Assembly (NCBI GenBank): GCA_036985875.1
Contig: BTQM01000007.1
Location: forward strand, 1 to 23,380
Direction of reading: 5' to 3'
From: BTQM01 sp036985875
GTDB taxonomy: Bacteria; Patescibacteriota; Minisyncoccia; Phycocordibacterales; UBA1539
Length of the DNA stretch: 23,380 bases
The notes beneath the pieces are model-generated. The model was not told the DNA's origin and ran no database searches. It was given only the letters and a program-made list of their open reading frames with translations. Shown here in pieces: positions 6,280 through 12,626 of this stretch (positions are counted from its first letter, which is position 1; the number at the start of each line of letters is the position of its first letter). A program made the position numbers and the translations under genes.

Positions 6280-8411
6280 TGCTGAATGAGTAACAATTGC
6301 TTTGGATCTTTCCCGTGTGTCATACTCCACACTTCTTCCGTCACAAATGGCATAAAAGGGTGGAGGAGTTTTAGGGTAGTGGTAAGTATCTCTCGGAGCA
6401 TCCACATGCAGGACATGCTATCCGCGCTACCCCCTCCTTCTTTTAGGCGTTGCTTGCTCTCTTCAATGATTACGTCGGCAAAAGTGTGCCATACGTAGTG
6501 ATAGATTTTTTCTCCCGCCATATAAAATTTGTAACACTCAATATGGTTGGTAACTTCTTTTGCAAGTTCGGATAATTCCTGTAGCAACACGCGGTCTTTA
6601 TCGGTAATTTCCGGCTCCTTGTCTGCTCTCAAATTCTCCGTGTTTGACAGAACAAATCTCGATATATTCCATATCTTATTCGTGAAGTGCTTGTAGCCCC
6701 TGATCTTTTCTTCAGAAAGCGCCATGTCACTGCCGGGCGTATTGCCGATGATAAGCGCCATTCGCAGGGCGTCCGTCCCATATTTCTCGGTCATTTCCAT
6801 GGGACTGCTAACGTTTCCTTTGCTTTTGCTCATCTTCTGGCCATGTTTGTCGCGCACGAGTCCGTGTAGGTAAACCGTTCTGAATGGAACATCGCCCGTT
6901 CTATATATTCCAAGCATGATCATGCGTGCGACCCAGAAAAACAGGATATCGGCGCCCGTCTCCATCACGTCGGTAGGGTAGTATGTTTTAAAATCATTAT
7001 TCTCAGGGTAGCCGAGCACTGCAAAAGGCCACTGGCCGGAAGAGAACCAAGTGTCAAATGTATCCGTGTCCTTTTTCATCTCTCCGCCACACTTCAAGCA
7101 TATTTTGACCTTGTCTTCTATGTCAACAATGCCCTCGCCGCATGAGGTGCACAATTTCGCAGGTATAGGTATGCCCCAAACGATCTGTCGGGATATGTTC
7201 CAGTCCTCTATGTTCTCCATCCAATGGAAGAATGTTTTCTCAAACCTTTTTGAAACGAACACAATCTTTCTTTCACGGACCGCCCTCATCGCCTCTTGTG
7301 CCAAAGGTTTTATTTTTACAAACCACTGGCGCATAATGCGCGGTTCTATCACGGTAGAGCATTTATAACAGGTAGGAATTTCGTGGGTATAATCCTCTAC
7401 TTTCTCAAGCGCGCCCATTTTCTCCAGATCCTCCGCCACCGCCTCGCGCGCAGGGAGTATCTTCATCCCGGCGTATTTCCCTGTTTTCTCGTTGAGGCGC
7501 CCGTATTTATCAATAACTTCCACATGAGGAAGATCGTGCCTCGCCGCTATTTCAAAGTCATTCTTGTCGTGCGCGGGGGTTATTTTAAGAGCGCCCGTTC
7601 CAAATTCCATATCCACTCCCTTGTCGCCGACAACTTTCAGCTTCATTGTGCCAATCGGCGTTTTGACCTCTATTTCTTTGCCTATGAATTTTTTGTATCT
7701 GCTGTCTTCGGGGTGAACGGCGACTGCCACATCGCCGAATATCGTTTCCGGGCGCACGGTTGCTATGGCGAAAGGGCCATAGGAAATGTAGTAGAGCTTG
7801 TCGGTTTTTTCTACGGAGTTTGTCTCAAGGTCGGAGAGAGATGTTTGGTGTTTTGTGCACCAGTTGACGATCCTTTTCCCGCGATAGAGTAGCCCATCGT
7901 CGGAAAGTTTCTTGAACGTTTGGTATACCACGTTCCTTATGTCCGGATCCAGTGTAAATTTTTCACGTGACCAATCGCAGGAAGCACCGAGCGAACGAAG
8001 CTGTCCTTCCATGAATTTCTTATTACTGAGCGTAAATTCCATAATTTCACGCCTAAGTTCTTCGGGATCCATTTTGAATCGCGAACGTCCCTCCTTTTCT
8101 AATTTCTTCTCGTACACGATCTGCGTTTCAAATCCTGCATGGTCCGCTCCCGGCACCCACAGGGTTTTGAAGCCTTGCATTCTCTTGTAGCGGATCAAGA
8201 GGTCCTCTATCGTAACAAACACTGCGTGTCCAGCGTGGAGCGGCCCGTTGGCGTTCGGCGGCGGCATGATGATAGTGTAGGGCGTTTTGTGCCGCTCTGG
8301 CAGATTGTCAGGGTTAAAAAACCCGCTTTTTTCCCAGCGCTTGTATATTTCCCCTTCTACCTTTTTCGGGTCGTATGGCTTTAATAATTTCTCAGGAATT
8401 TCTTGAGGCAT
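6264..8411 (-). CDS. valS: Valyl-tRNA synthetase (compact form)
   Basis: This is a class I aminoacyl-tRNA synthetase charging tRNA-Val; a tRNA-Val(GAC) gene lies at 12479. The HIGH motif is HAGH at residues 59-62 within PNANGPLHAGH. The editing (CP1) domain is seen as IATVRPETIFGDVAVAVHPE. Zinc-ribbon-like cysteines occur (CYKCS; CTSCG..CLKCGG), as does the ValS signature DTWFSSGQWP and the KMSKS loop at 526-530. At 715 residues it is much shorter than the roughly 950-residue E. coli enzyme and ends at LLIQQWPKI, without the C-terminal coiled-coil arm. The start is ATG 8411, six bases after a TATCAT box. The gene overlaps prsW by 16 bp downstream. Confidence 0.96.
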   Translation of the reverse strand: MPQEIPEKLLKPYDPKKVEGEIYKRWEKSGFFNPDNLPERHKTPYTIIMPPPNANGPLHAGHAVFVTIEDLLIRYKRMQGFKTLWVPGADHAGFETQIVYEKKLEKEGRSRFKMDPEELRREIMEFTLSNKKFMEGQLRSLGASCDWSREKFTLDPDIRNVVYQTFKKLSDDGLLYRGKRIVNWCTKHQTSLSDLETNSVEKTDKLYYISYGPFAIATVRPETIFGDVAVAVHPEDSRYKKFIGKEIEVKTPIGTMKLKVVGDKGVDMEFGTGALKITPAHDKNDFEIAARHDLPHVEVIDKYGRLNEKTGKYAGMKILPAREAVAEDLEKMGALEKVEDYTHEIPTCYKCSTVIEPRIMRQWFVKIKPLAQEAMRAVRERKIVFVSKRFEKTFFHWMENIEDWNISRQIVWGIPIPAKLCTSCGEGIVDIEDKVKICLKCGGEMKKDTDTFDTWFSSGQWPFAVLGYPENNDFKTYYPTDVMETGADILFFWVARMIMLGIYRTGDVPFRTVYLHGLVRDKHGQKMSKSKGNVSSPMEMTEKYGTDALRMALIIGNTPGSDMALSEEKIRGYKHFTNKIWNISRFVLSNTENLRADKEPEITDKDRVLLQELSELAKEVTNHIECYKFYMAGEKIYHYVWHTFADVIIEESKQRLKEGGGSADSMSCMWMLREILTTTLKLLHPFMPFVTEEVWSMTHGKDPKQLLLIQQWPKI

Positions 8412-8417
8412 GCCTAT

Positions 8418-8423
8418 ATGATA
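8418..8423 (-). promoter_or_regulatory. -10 box of valS, leaderless type
   Basis: TATCAT on the minus strand lies six bases before the valS ATG, and there is no Shine-Dalgarno site. The -35 region (TTTAGC) is weak. Confidence 0.4.
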
Positions 8424-8510
8424 CCATGTTCTGACTTCGTGCTAAAAGTAATCTAAACCTCCAAATTACCAAATACTCAATGTCTCGTATCAACTATCGA
8501 ACACTGGGTT

Positions 8511-8549
8511 CCCCAAACTATTAGACGCCGAGCGTCTAATAGTTTGGGG
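8511..8549. repeat. 18-bp-stem palindrome, AAACTATTxGACGC family
   Basis: The arms at 8511-8528 and 8532-8549 are perfectly complementary around the triloop CGA, with arm end CCCCAAACTATTAGACGC. It lies between the tsaD stop and the valS promoter, so it may end tsaD transcription. No T-run follows. The core AAACTATTxGACGC-CGA-GC is shared with 23271-23317. Confidence 0.85.
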
Positions 8550-8570
8550 GCGTGGCAGGGAGGAAGCATG

Positions 8571-9809
8571 CTATAAGCTCAAGGTGCCGCGCGCTTTGAT
8601 GCGGGAGGGAGATTTTGCCGCACCTTCCTTGGTGTATCTGAAGTATCCCGCGATGCCTATCATAATGGCGTTGTCTGTGGAAAACTGCTGCTGAGGGATA
8701 AAAAGCGATATGTCTGTGATACTTTTGGCGGCAGTTCGAAAACCCTTGCGTATTTTTTTGTTTGCCGTTACTCCTCCTCCCAGTACTATTGTTTTTACAT
8801 TATATTTTCTGGCGGCGGCGAGTGTTTTCGCGAGCAGCACATCCATTGCGGATTGTTCAAATTCTTTGGCGATATCTGCCTTTATTGTGCCAGTCAGGTG
8901 CGGAATCTTTTTGATGGTGTAGAGTACGGCGGTTTTAAGACCTGAAAATGAAAAATCAAAATCAGGAGAATTAATCATCGGTCGCGGCAATTTGACGGAC
9001 GTCGCACGTCCGTCAAATTGCCGCGTAGATTTTCGCAGAATTTCCCCGCCTTCTTTTCCGCGGTTTTCTGCGTCATCTTCTGCGTCCTTCTGCGCAGTTG
9101 CCGCAAGCGCGGCAATCTGAGGGCCGCCCGGGTAGGGGAGTCCAAGCATTCGGGCAACCTTGTCAAACGCTTCTCCCACAGCGTCGTCGCGCGTGGCCCC
9201 CACGATTTTGTATTTCATCCACTCTCGCGCTAGTACGAGCTCTGTGTGCCCGCCGGAGATAAGTAGCGCCAAGAGGGGAAATGCAACGGGTGGAATTGAG
9301 AACTCCTCGTTTGTAATGAAGGCGGAGAATATATGCCCCTCCATATGGTTGACTGGTACAAGCGGAATCTCCCATACCAAAGAAAGTGCTTTGGCGAAGT
9401 TAATGCCGACCCAAAGTGCCGGCTCAAGCCCGGGACCCTGTGTAACCGCGATAAGGTCAATCTGAGGTTTTTTAATTGTGAGGATGTACTCTGAGAATTG
9501 CTTTAATAGTTCAGGTTCTCTCGCTAGTAGATTTTCTATTTTTTTCTGCAATTTTACTTCTTGCTTCTTGCCTTTTGTCTTTAAAAAATCTGAGCCCCTT
9601 AGTACTTGCCGCAATACGGGAACCAAATTTTTTGCGTGCTCTCTCTTCGCTAGGCTGGGAAACACTCCTCCATATTTCGCGTGCAGTTTCGCCTGCGAGA
9701 GGACGATGTTGGAGAGAATACGGAAGTGTGGTTTTAAGATCCCACCGTGTGCTTCAATAATACTTATCGCCGTCTCGTCACAGCTTGTTTCAATGGACAA
9801 TATTTTCAT
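8571..9809 (-). CDS. tsaD: tRNA N6-threonylcarbamoyladenosine transferase TsaD
   Basis: TsaD transfers the threonylcarbamoyl group to A37 of ANN-decoding tRNAs in complex with TsaB and TsaE. The start MKILSIETSCDETAIS (ATG 9809) is the conserved N-terminus; an open frame running further upstream lacks homology. The metal site HMEGH is at residues 155-159, followed by LLISGGHTEL, the GEAFDKVARMLGLPYPGGP motif, DFSFSGLKTAVLY and GGGVTANKKIR. At 412 residues it exceeds the usual 330-345 because of two insertions: a lysine-rich one at about 74-112, and one at about 240-270 that contains a 20-bp-stem DNA palindrome. It is divergent from mscS, with 37 bp between the starts. Confidence 0.95.
   Translation of the reverse strand: MKILSIETSCDETAISIIEAHGGILKPHFRILSNIVLSQAKLHAKYGGVFPSLAKREHAKNLVPVLRQVLRGSDFLKTKGKKQEVKLQKKIENLLAREPELLKQFSEYILTIKKPQIDLIAVTQGPGLEPALWVGINFAKALSLVWEIPLVPVNHMEGHIFSAFITNEEFSIPPVAFPLLALLISGGHTELVLAREWMKYKIVGATRDDAVGEAFDKVARMLGLPYPGGPQIAALAATAQKDAEDDAENRGKEGGEILRKSTRQFDGRATSVKLPRPMINSPDFDFSFSGLKTAVLYTIKKIPHLTGTIKADIAKEFEQSAMDVLLAKTLAAARKYNVKTIVLGGGVTANKKIRKGFRTAAKSITDISLFIPQQQFSTDNAIMIGIAGYFRYTKEGAAKSPSRIKARGTLSL
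8983..9025. repeat. Palindrome inside tsaD
   Basis: Perfect 20-bp arms (8983-9002 and 9006-9025) flank a 3-nt loop. In the tsaD frame the distal arm encodes the conserved S-V-K-L-P-R region. The other arm encodes the inserted S-T-R-Q-F-D-G-R, which is not part of normal TsaD. The insertion therefore looks like an inverted copy of the neighbouring coding DNA. Confidence 0.85.
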
Positions 9810-9811
9810 GG

Positions 9812-9839
9812 TTGTCTTATGTATACCCTGTGATATTAT
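9812..9839 (+). promoter_or_regulatory. Leaderless-type promoter of mscS-like gene
   Basis: TTGTCT (9812-9817), a 16-bp spacer and an extended -10 TGATATTAT (hexamer 9834-9839) place the start at about 9846-9847. That is the ATG of the channel gene. It lies within the 37-bp gap to the divergent tsaD start. Confidence 0.6.
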
Positions 9840-9846
9840 CTTGAAT

Positions 9847-10386
9847 ATGGATATGGTGCAACAATTGGCTTTGGACATTGTGGGGACGTATGGCGTGGGG
9901 TTTTCGTGGATCGTCGCCCTTATCTTTTTTGGGCGTGTTGTTCTTCACAGGATCGTGAAAAGATTGGTGCTGCTCTCAGATGATGGTGATTCAAGTTATG
10001 AATCAAATCTTGAGAAGCGGGCTGAAACGCTAGGCAACATTACCATTGCCACCGGAAAGGCGGTGATCTATCTGACCGCCCTCTTGATGTTTCTTGACCT
10101 GTTTGGCGTGGATATCCGGCCGATCTTGGCGGGTGCCGGCATCATCGGGCTTGCGGTCGGATTCGGCGCTCAGTCTCTCGTGAAAGATTTTGTCTCCGGA
10201 CTTTTTATTCTGATTGAGAATCAGTACAGCGTCGGTGACAAGGTAAAGCTTGGCAGTGCGGAAGGAGTGGTAAAAAAGATCACTATGCGTTCCACCGTGC
10301 TGGAAACCGACGGTGGTAAAACGATCTATCTTTCAAACGGCGCCATAGCCGGAAAGGAGGTTATAAATTTTTCTCAGTCAAAATAA
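9847..10386 (+). CDS. Small MscS-type mechanosensitive channel
   Basis: MscS channels open under membrane tension to release solutes. The product has 179 residues. An N-terminal helix (VGFSWIVALIFFGRVVLHRI) and a second hydrophobic segment (TGKAVIYLTALLMFLDLFGV) precede the pore-lining TM3 pattern AGAGIIGLAVGFGAQSLVKD. The beta domain follows, with ENQYSVGDKVKLGSAEGVV, the TVLETDGGKTIYLSNGAI motif and the end at INFSQSK. The C-terminal alpha-beta cage domain of E. coli MscS is absent. ATG 9847 is chosen because the extended frame upstream overlaps tsaD and because the promoter points to 9847. Confidence 0.9.
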   Translation: MDMVQQLALDIVGTYGVGFSWIVALIFFGRVVLHRIVKRLVLLSDDGDSSYESNLEKRAETLGNITIATGKAVIYLTALLMFLDLFGVDIRPILAGAGIIGLAVGFGAQSLVKDFVSGLFILIENQYSVGDKVKLGSAEGVVKKITMRSTVLETDGGKTIYLSNGAIAGKEVINFSQSK

Positions 10387-10392
10387 GCGAAG

Positions 10393-10408
10393 ATGACCCC
10401 ACGGGGAT
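10393..10408 (-). repeat. Copy of the tRNA-Glu 3' end
   Basis: On the minus strand ATCCCCGTGGGGTCAT repeats the last bases of tRNA-Glu and its first trailer base (ATCCCGGTGGGGTCAT, 10618 to 10603), with one mismatch in 16. The offset is 210 bp. It resembles an attachment-site duplication. Confidence 0.6.
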
Positions 10409-10434
10409 GCTGCATCATTTCACTTAAATAATTT

Positions 10435-10457
10435 AATAGTATGCTCCGCATACTATT
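10435..10457. repeat. Small palindrome in the tRNA-Glu element
   Basis: AATAGTATGC and GCATACTATT form a 10-bp perfect stem with the triloop TCC. It lies between the TTTGTGACC box and the tRNA-Glu 3' copy and is absent from the tRNA-Ser element, so it may be a later insertion. Confidence 0.6.
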
Positions 10458-10463
10458 CGACAT

Positions 10464-10504
10464 GGTCACAAATATTTTCCCTGACGGAAAAATTTCGCGA
10501 CCCC
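10464..10504 (-). other. Conserved two-box hairpin downstream of tRNA-Glu
   Basis: On the minus strand GGGGTCGCGAA (10504-10494) and TTTGTGACC (10472-10464) flank an inner TTTTTCC/GGGAAAA hairpin. Identical boxes occur downstream of tRNA-Ser. GGTCGCGAA pairs with TTTGTGACC through seven Watson-Crick and two G-U pairs. The upstream flank also folds (GGCAT..TTGTGC / GCACAA..ATGCC). Confidence 0.55.
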
Positions 10505-10557
10505 AGCTCGGCATTTTTGCCTTGTGCTTTGCACAAACAAAAATATGCCTGCACTTT

Positions 10558-10603
10558 CATAAAGTTAAAAAAGTGAAGCAGTTCACTTTTTCTTAACACT
10601 TTA
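10558..10603 (-). terminator. Terminator of tRNA-Glu
   Basis: A long hairpin in the tRNA-Glu trailer has an inner stem GTGAA-CTGC-TTCAC preceded by A-rich and followed by T-rich sequence on the minus strand. It extends outward to CATAAAG/CTTTATG. Confidence 0.7.
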
Positions 10604-10677
10604 TGACCCCACCGGGATTTGAACCCGGGTTTCCAGGATGAAAACCTGACGTCCTGACCAGGCTAGACGATGGGGCC
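10604..10677 (-). tRNA. tRNA-Glu (anticodon TTC)
   Basis: On the minus strand the acceptor stem is GGCCCCA/TGGGGTC, with one G-T pair. The D arm is GTC-TAGCCTGGTCAG-GAC. The anticodon stem TCAGG/CCTGG encloses the loop TTTTCAT, giving TTC. The T arm is CGGG-TTCAAAT-CCCG. CCA is not encoded and the discriminator is A. The gene is divergent from tRNA-Ser, with 75 bp between 5' ends. Confidence 0.93.
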
Positions 10678-10752
10678 AGCTTGCCGCTCACATAATATAC
10701 CACTTTTTGTAAAAAAGGCAAAAAAATGGTAGGGTTTTAGTTGGGTAATATT

Positions 10753-10842
10753 GGTGAGGTGGCTGAGAGGTCGAAGGCACCGCATTCGAAATGCGACAAC
10801 GGGGAAACTCGTTCGAGGGTTCGAATCCCTCCCTCACCGCCA
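10753..10842 (+). tRNA. tRNA-Ser (anticodon CGA), CCA encoded
   Basis: The acceptor stem is GGTGAGG/CCTCACC. The anticodon stem CCGCA/TGCGA-like encloses the loop TTCGAAA, giving CGA. A long class II variable arm is present (ACGGGGAAACTCGTT). The T arm is GAGGG-TTCGAAT-CCCTC with discriminator G. The 3' CCA (10840-10842) is encoded, unlike in the other five tRNAs of this window. Confidence 0.95.
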
Positions 10843-10888
10843 AATAAAATGTTCATATGTTCGGAGAATATATGAACATTTTATTTTT
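10842..10888 (+). terminator. Terminator of tRNA-Ser
   Basis: A 17-bp perfect stem (10842-10858 with 10870-10886, beginning at the A of CCA) is followed by TT and then AC. The A/T-rich stem base supplies the U-tract. Confidence 0.75.
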
Positions 10889-10903
10889 ACGGGGGAATGG
10901 AGT

Positions 10904-11029
10904 GGGATTCGAAAGGCGCAGCCCGTTGCGAATACTTGGAGCAACATAGGGCGAGCCGGGGTCGCGAACACTTAGCAGAATTGAGCACATAGTGCGAAAA
11001 TTATACTTAGTGATTTGTGACCGAATCCC
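10904..11029 (+). other. Structured element downstream of tRNA-Ser
   Basis: The segment can fold as a closed multi-stem unit. GGGATTCG (10904-10911) pairs with CGAATCCC (11022-11029). GCCCGTTGC (10921-10929) pairs with GCAAC..GGGC (10941-10952). GGTCGCGAA (10960-10968) pairs with TTTGTGACC (11014-11022). GCAC-ATA-GTGC forms a small inner hairpin. The boxes GGGGTCGCGAA and TTTGTGACC recur downstream of tRNA-Glu. No gene fits here. I do not recognise a known RNA family. Confidence 0.5.
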
Positions 11030-11042
11030 TCCCTCACCGCCA
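11022..11042 (+). repeat. Copy of the tRNA-Ser 3' end including CCA
   Basis: The 21 bases from CGAATCCC to CCGCCA are identical to the tRNA-Ser 3' end at 10822-10842, exactly 200 bp downstream. This is the classic form of an attachment-site duplication, but the 179 bp between the copies encode no integrase. Confidence 0.85.
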
Positions 11043-11179
11043 TGAATACTTATTATCGGAAGACCCCGAGGATCTGATAATGGGCGATGGCTTAAATTGA
11101 GATAGCGGTTATGTGTGATAGGATTAATAAACATGAGTGATAAAGCTAGATTATTAGTAATTCATATACAACAATCATT

Positions 11180-12199
11180 ATGAAAAAGATATTTTTGATA
11201 CCGCTTCTTGCGCTATTCCTAGTAGCAGGAACAGCAAACGCCCAAGTAAGCAATTTACCCAGTGCGGGGCTTACCCCTGAAAGCACCTTCTATTTCTTAG
11301 ACAGGCTCGGGGAAAACCTACGAGAGTTCTTTACTTTTAATGCAGCATCAAAAGCAAAACTTCAAATTAAATTCGCTGGTGAGCGTATTTCTGAAATAAG
11401 CGTGATGGTTGAGAAGGAAGGCGCCAAGACAAGGGGGATAGAAAAAGCCAAGATATTACTATTGGGAAACGTGGCATATGCCGCTGAAATAATACAGAAA
11501 GAAAAAACTACTGGAAAAGACGTGTCTCAACTTGCCAAAGAGATTGACGATGCTTTTGATGAGCAAGAAAAACTACTCATCCAAACTTTTCAGGATGCGA
11601 GAAGGAAACTTAAAGAAGACCGTCTTGCGTTAAAGCGAGACTTAACGGGAGTAGATGATCTGAGCATAGAAACACAAATACGTTTATTAGAGGACGAGGT
11701 AGATGATCTGGAAGGCATGCAAGATAATCTAAAAGACCTTTTCGATGATGAACAGGAAAAAATAGAGAATGAGCTTAATGACGAAGACAAAGAAGCGGAT
11801 GAGTTAGAGGAGGAGGAAGATGAACGCAAAGAAGCTGAAGAAGCTATTCAAGGGGCACTAAAAGAAAAACAAGAAACAATTGAAGAAGCCGAAAAGGAAG
11901 ACGTGACTCTTCCTGTGGGGGCGTTAGATGAATTTAACAGTTTACTTTTCCATGCACAAAGCGTATTTGATGCAGGCAATTACAAAGAAGTAGAGCGCTT
12001 GGCGGAACAAGCAGAGGATGCCCTTGAATCCGTTGAGGACATTATAGAAGAATTAGAAGAAGAGAATGAGGAAACAGAAATTGAGGAGAATAAAGAAGGG
12101 GATGAACCAGAAGAAACAGAGGAGCAAGATGATAAAGACGAAAAAGATACAGGCAATAGAGATAACGGGAATGAAAACGACGAAGAGAACGAAGATTAA
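11180..12199 (+). CDS. Secreted acidic coiled-coil protein, DUF5667-like
   Basis: The product has 339 residues. A signal peptide (MKKIFLIPLLALFLVAGTANA, cleavage near A21/Q22) is followed by a DUF5667-like segment. This shows LPSAGLTPESTFYFLDRLGE, then FFTFNAASKAKLQIKFAGER, the 'P.s.fY.l.r..E......f....Ka.l...fAeeRl.E' pattern of envelope proteins in CPR bacteria. Residues of about 120-240 are strongly helical and charged. The last 60 residues are extremely acidic and Glu/Asp/Asn-rich. The gene is clearly more A/T-rich in codon choice than its neighbours, perhaps from recent transfer, but low-complexity acidic coding bias would also raise A content. It follows the tRNA-Ser element by 137 bp. 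Function unknown. Confidence 0.7.
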   Translation: MKKIFLIPLLALFLVAGTANAQVSNLPSAGLTPESTFYFLDRLGENLREFFTFNAASKAKLQIKFAGERISEISVMVEKEGAKTRGIEKAKILLLGNVAYAAEIIQKEKTTGKDVSQLAKEIDDAFDEQEKLLIQTFQDARRKLKEDRLALKRDLTGVDDLSIETQIRLLEDEVDDLEGMQDNLKDLFDDEQEKIENELNDEDKEADELEEEEDERKEAEEAIQGALKEKQETIEEAEKEDVTLPVGALDEFNSLLFHAQSVFDAGNYKEVERLAEQAEDALESVEDIIEELEEENEETEIEENKEGDEPEETEEQDDKDEKDTGNRDNGNENDEENED

Positions 12200-12478
12200 T
12201 TAAAAAGATATCTAAGTAAGTAAAGAAAAAATTACACCCAACCGTAACTTCATATATTGGTTATGTGTCGCTTTTTTAACTTTTTAAAAAATTAAAGGTG
12301 TACGAGGAGCTTCCGCTTTGTATTCTGAAAAAACCGTAAAATAACCTTACGAGGCTTGGCTGACCACAGTTTTTGCACAATGTGGCTCGCTCAAGCTCAG
12401 TCGGTACCTACCCGAACGATGCCCGGTCGGTCGGGCATCGTTTCGGTTGATTTGTACACCACCCCGTTAGGTTTTTTT
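12200..12478. other. Spacer before tRNA-Val
   Basis: No gene is seen. The first 100 bp are A/T-rich. An 11-bp-stem hairpin (AACGATGCCCG at 12415-12425 with CGGGCATCGTT at 12432-12442) lies 36 bp before tRNA-Val and has no clear T-run of its own. Confidence 0.5.
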
Positions 12479-12550
12479 GCACCCTTAGCTCAGTGGTAGA
12501 GCGCTTCGTTGACATCGAAGAGGTCGTAAGTTCGATCCTTACAGGGTGCA
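12479..12550 (+). tRNA. tRNA-Val (anticodon GAC)
   Basis: The acceptor stem is GCACCCT/AGGGTGC. The D arm is GCTC-AGTGGTA-GAGC, and the anticodon stem CTTCG/CGAAG encloses the loop TTGACAT, giving GAC. The T arm is GTAAG-TTCGATC-CTTAC with discriminator A. CCA is not encoded. Confidence 0.94.
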
Positions 12551-12565
12551 CAAAACTATTTTTAT

Positions 12566-12603
12566 AAAAAAAAGTGCCAACCGATTTGATCGTCGGTTGG
12601 CAC
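12566..12603 (-). terminator. Terminator of ftsH
   Basis: An 11-bp stem (GTGCCAACCGA at 12574-12584 with TCGGTTGGCAC at 12593-12603) is followed on the minus strand by eight T residues, 23 bp after the ftsH stop. Confidence 0.88.
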
Positions 12604-12626
12604 ACGTAAGTTTGCTCATGTTGTTC

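Noticed and set aside
10751..10975. Plus-strand frame across tRNA-Ser and its element
   Set aside because: It begins inside the tRNA and follows RNA structure, not coding pattern.
10464..11022. GGTCGCGAA/TTTGTGACC pair as a dif/XerCD site
   Set aside because: Arm sequences and spacing do not resemble the known dif consensus, and there are two copies close together.
10926..11042. Possible CRISPR or tandem repeat array at the 35-36-bp spacing
   Set aside because: Only three short imperfect motifs, no conserved repeat length and no cas genes.
12408..12605. Minus-strand frame containing P-V-R-I-E-L-T-T-S-S-M-S-T-K-R
   Set aside because: It is antisense to tRNA-Val and its terminator, a spurious frame.
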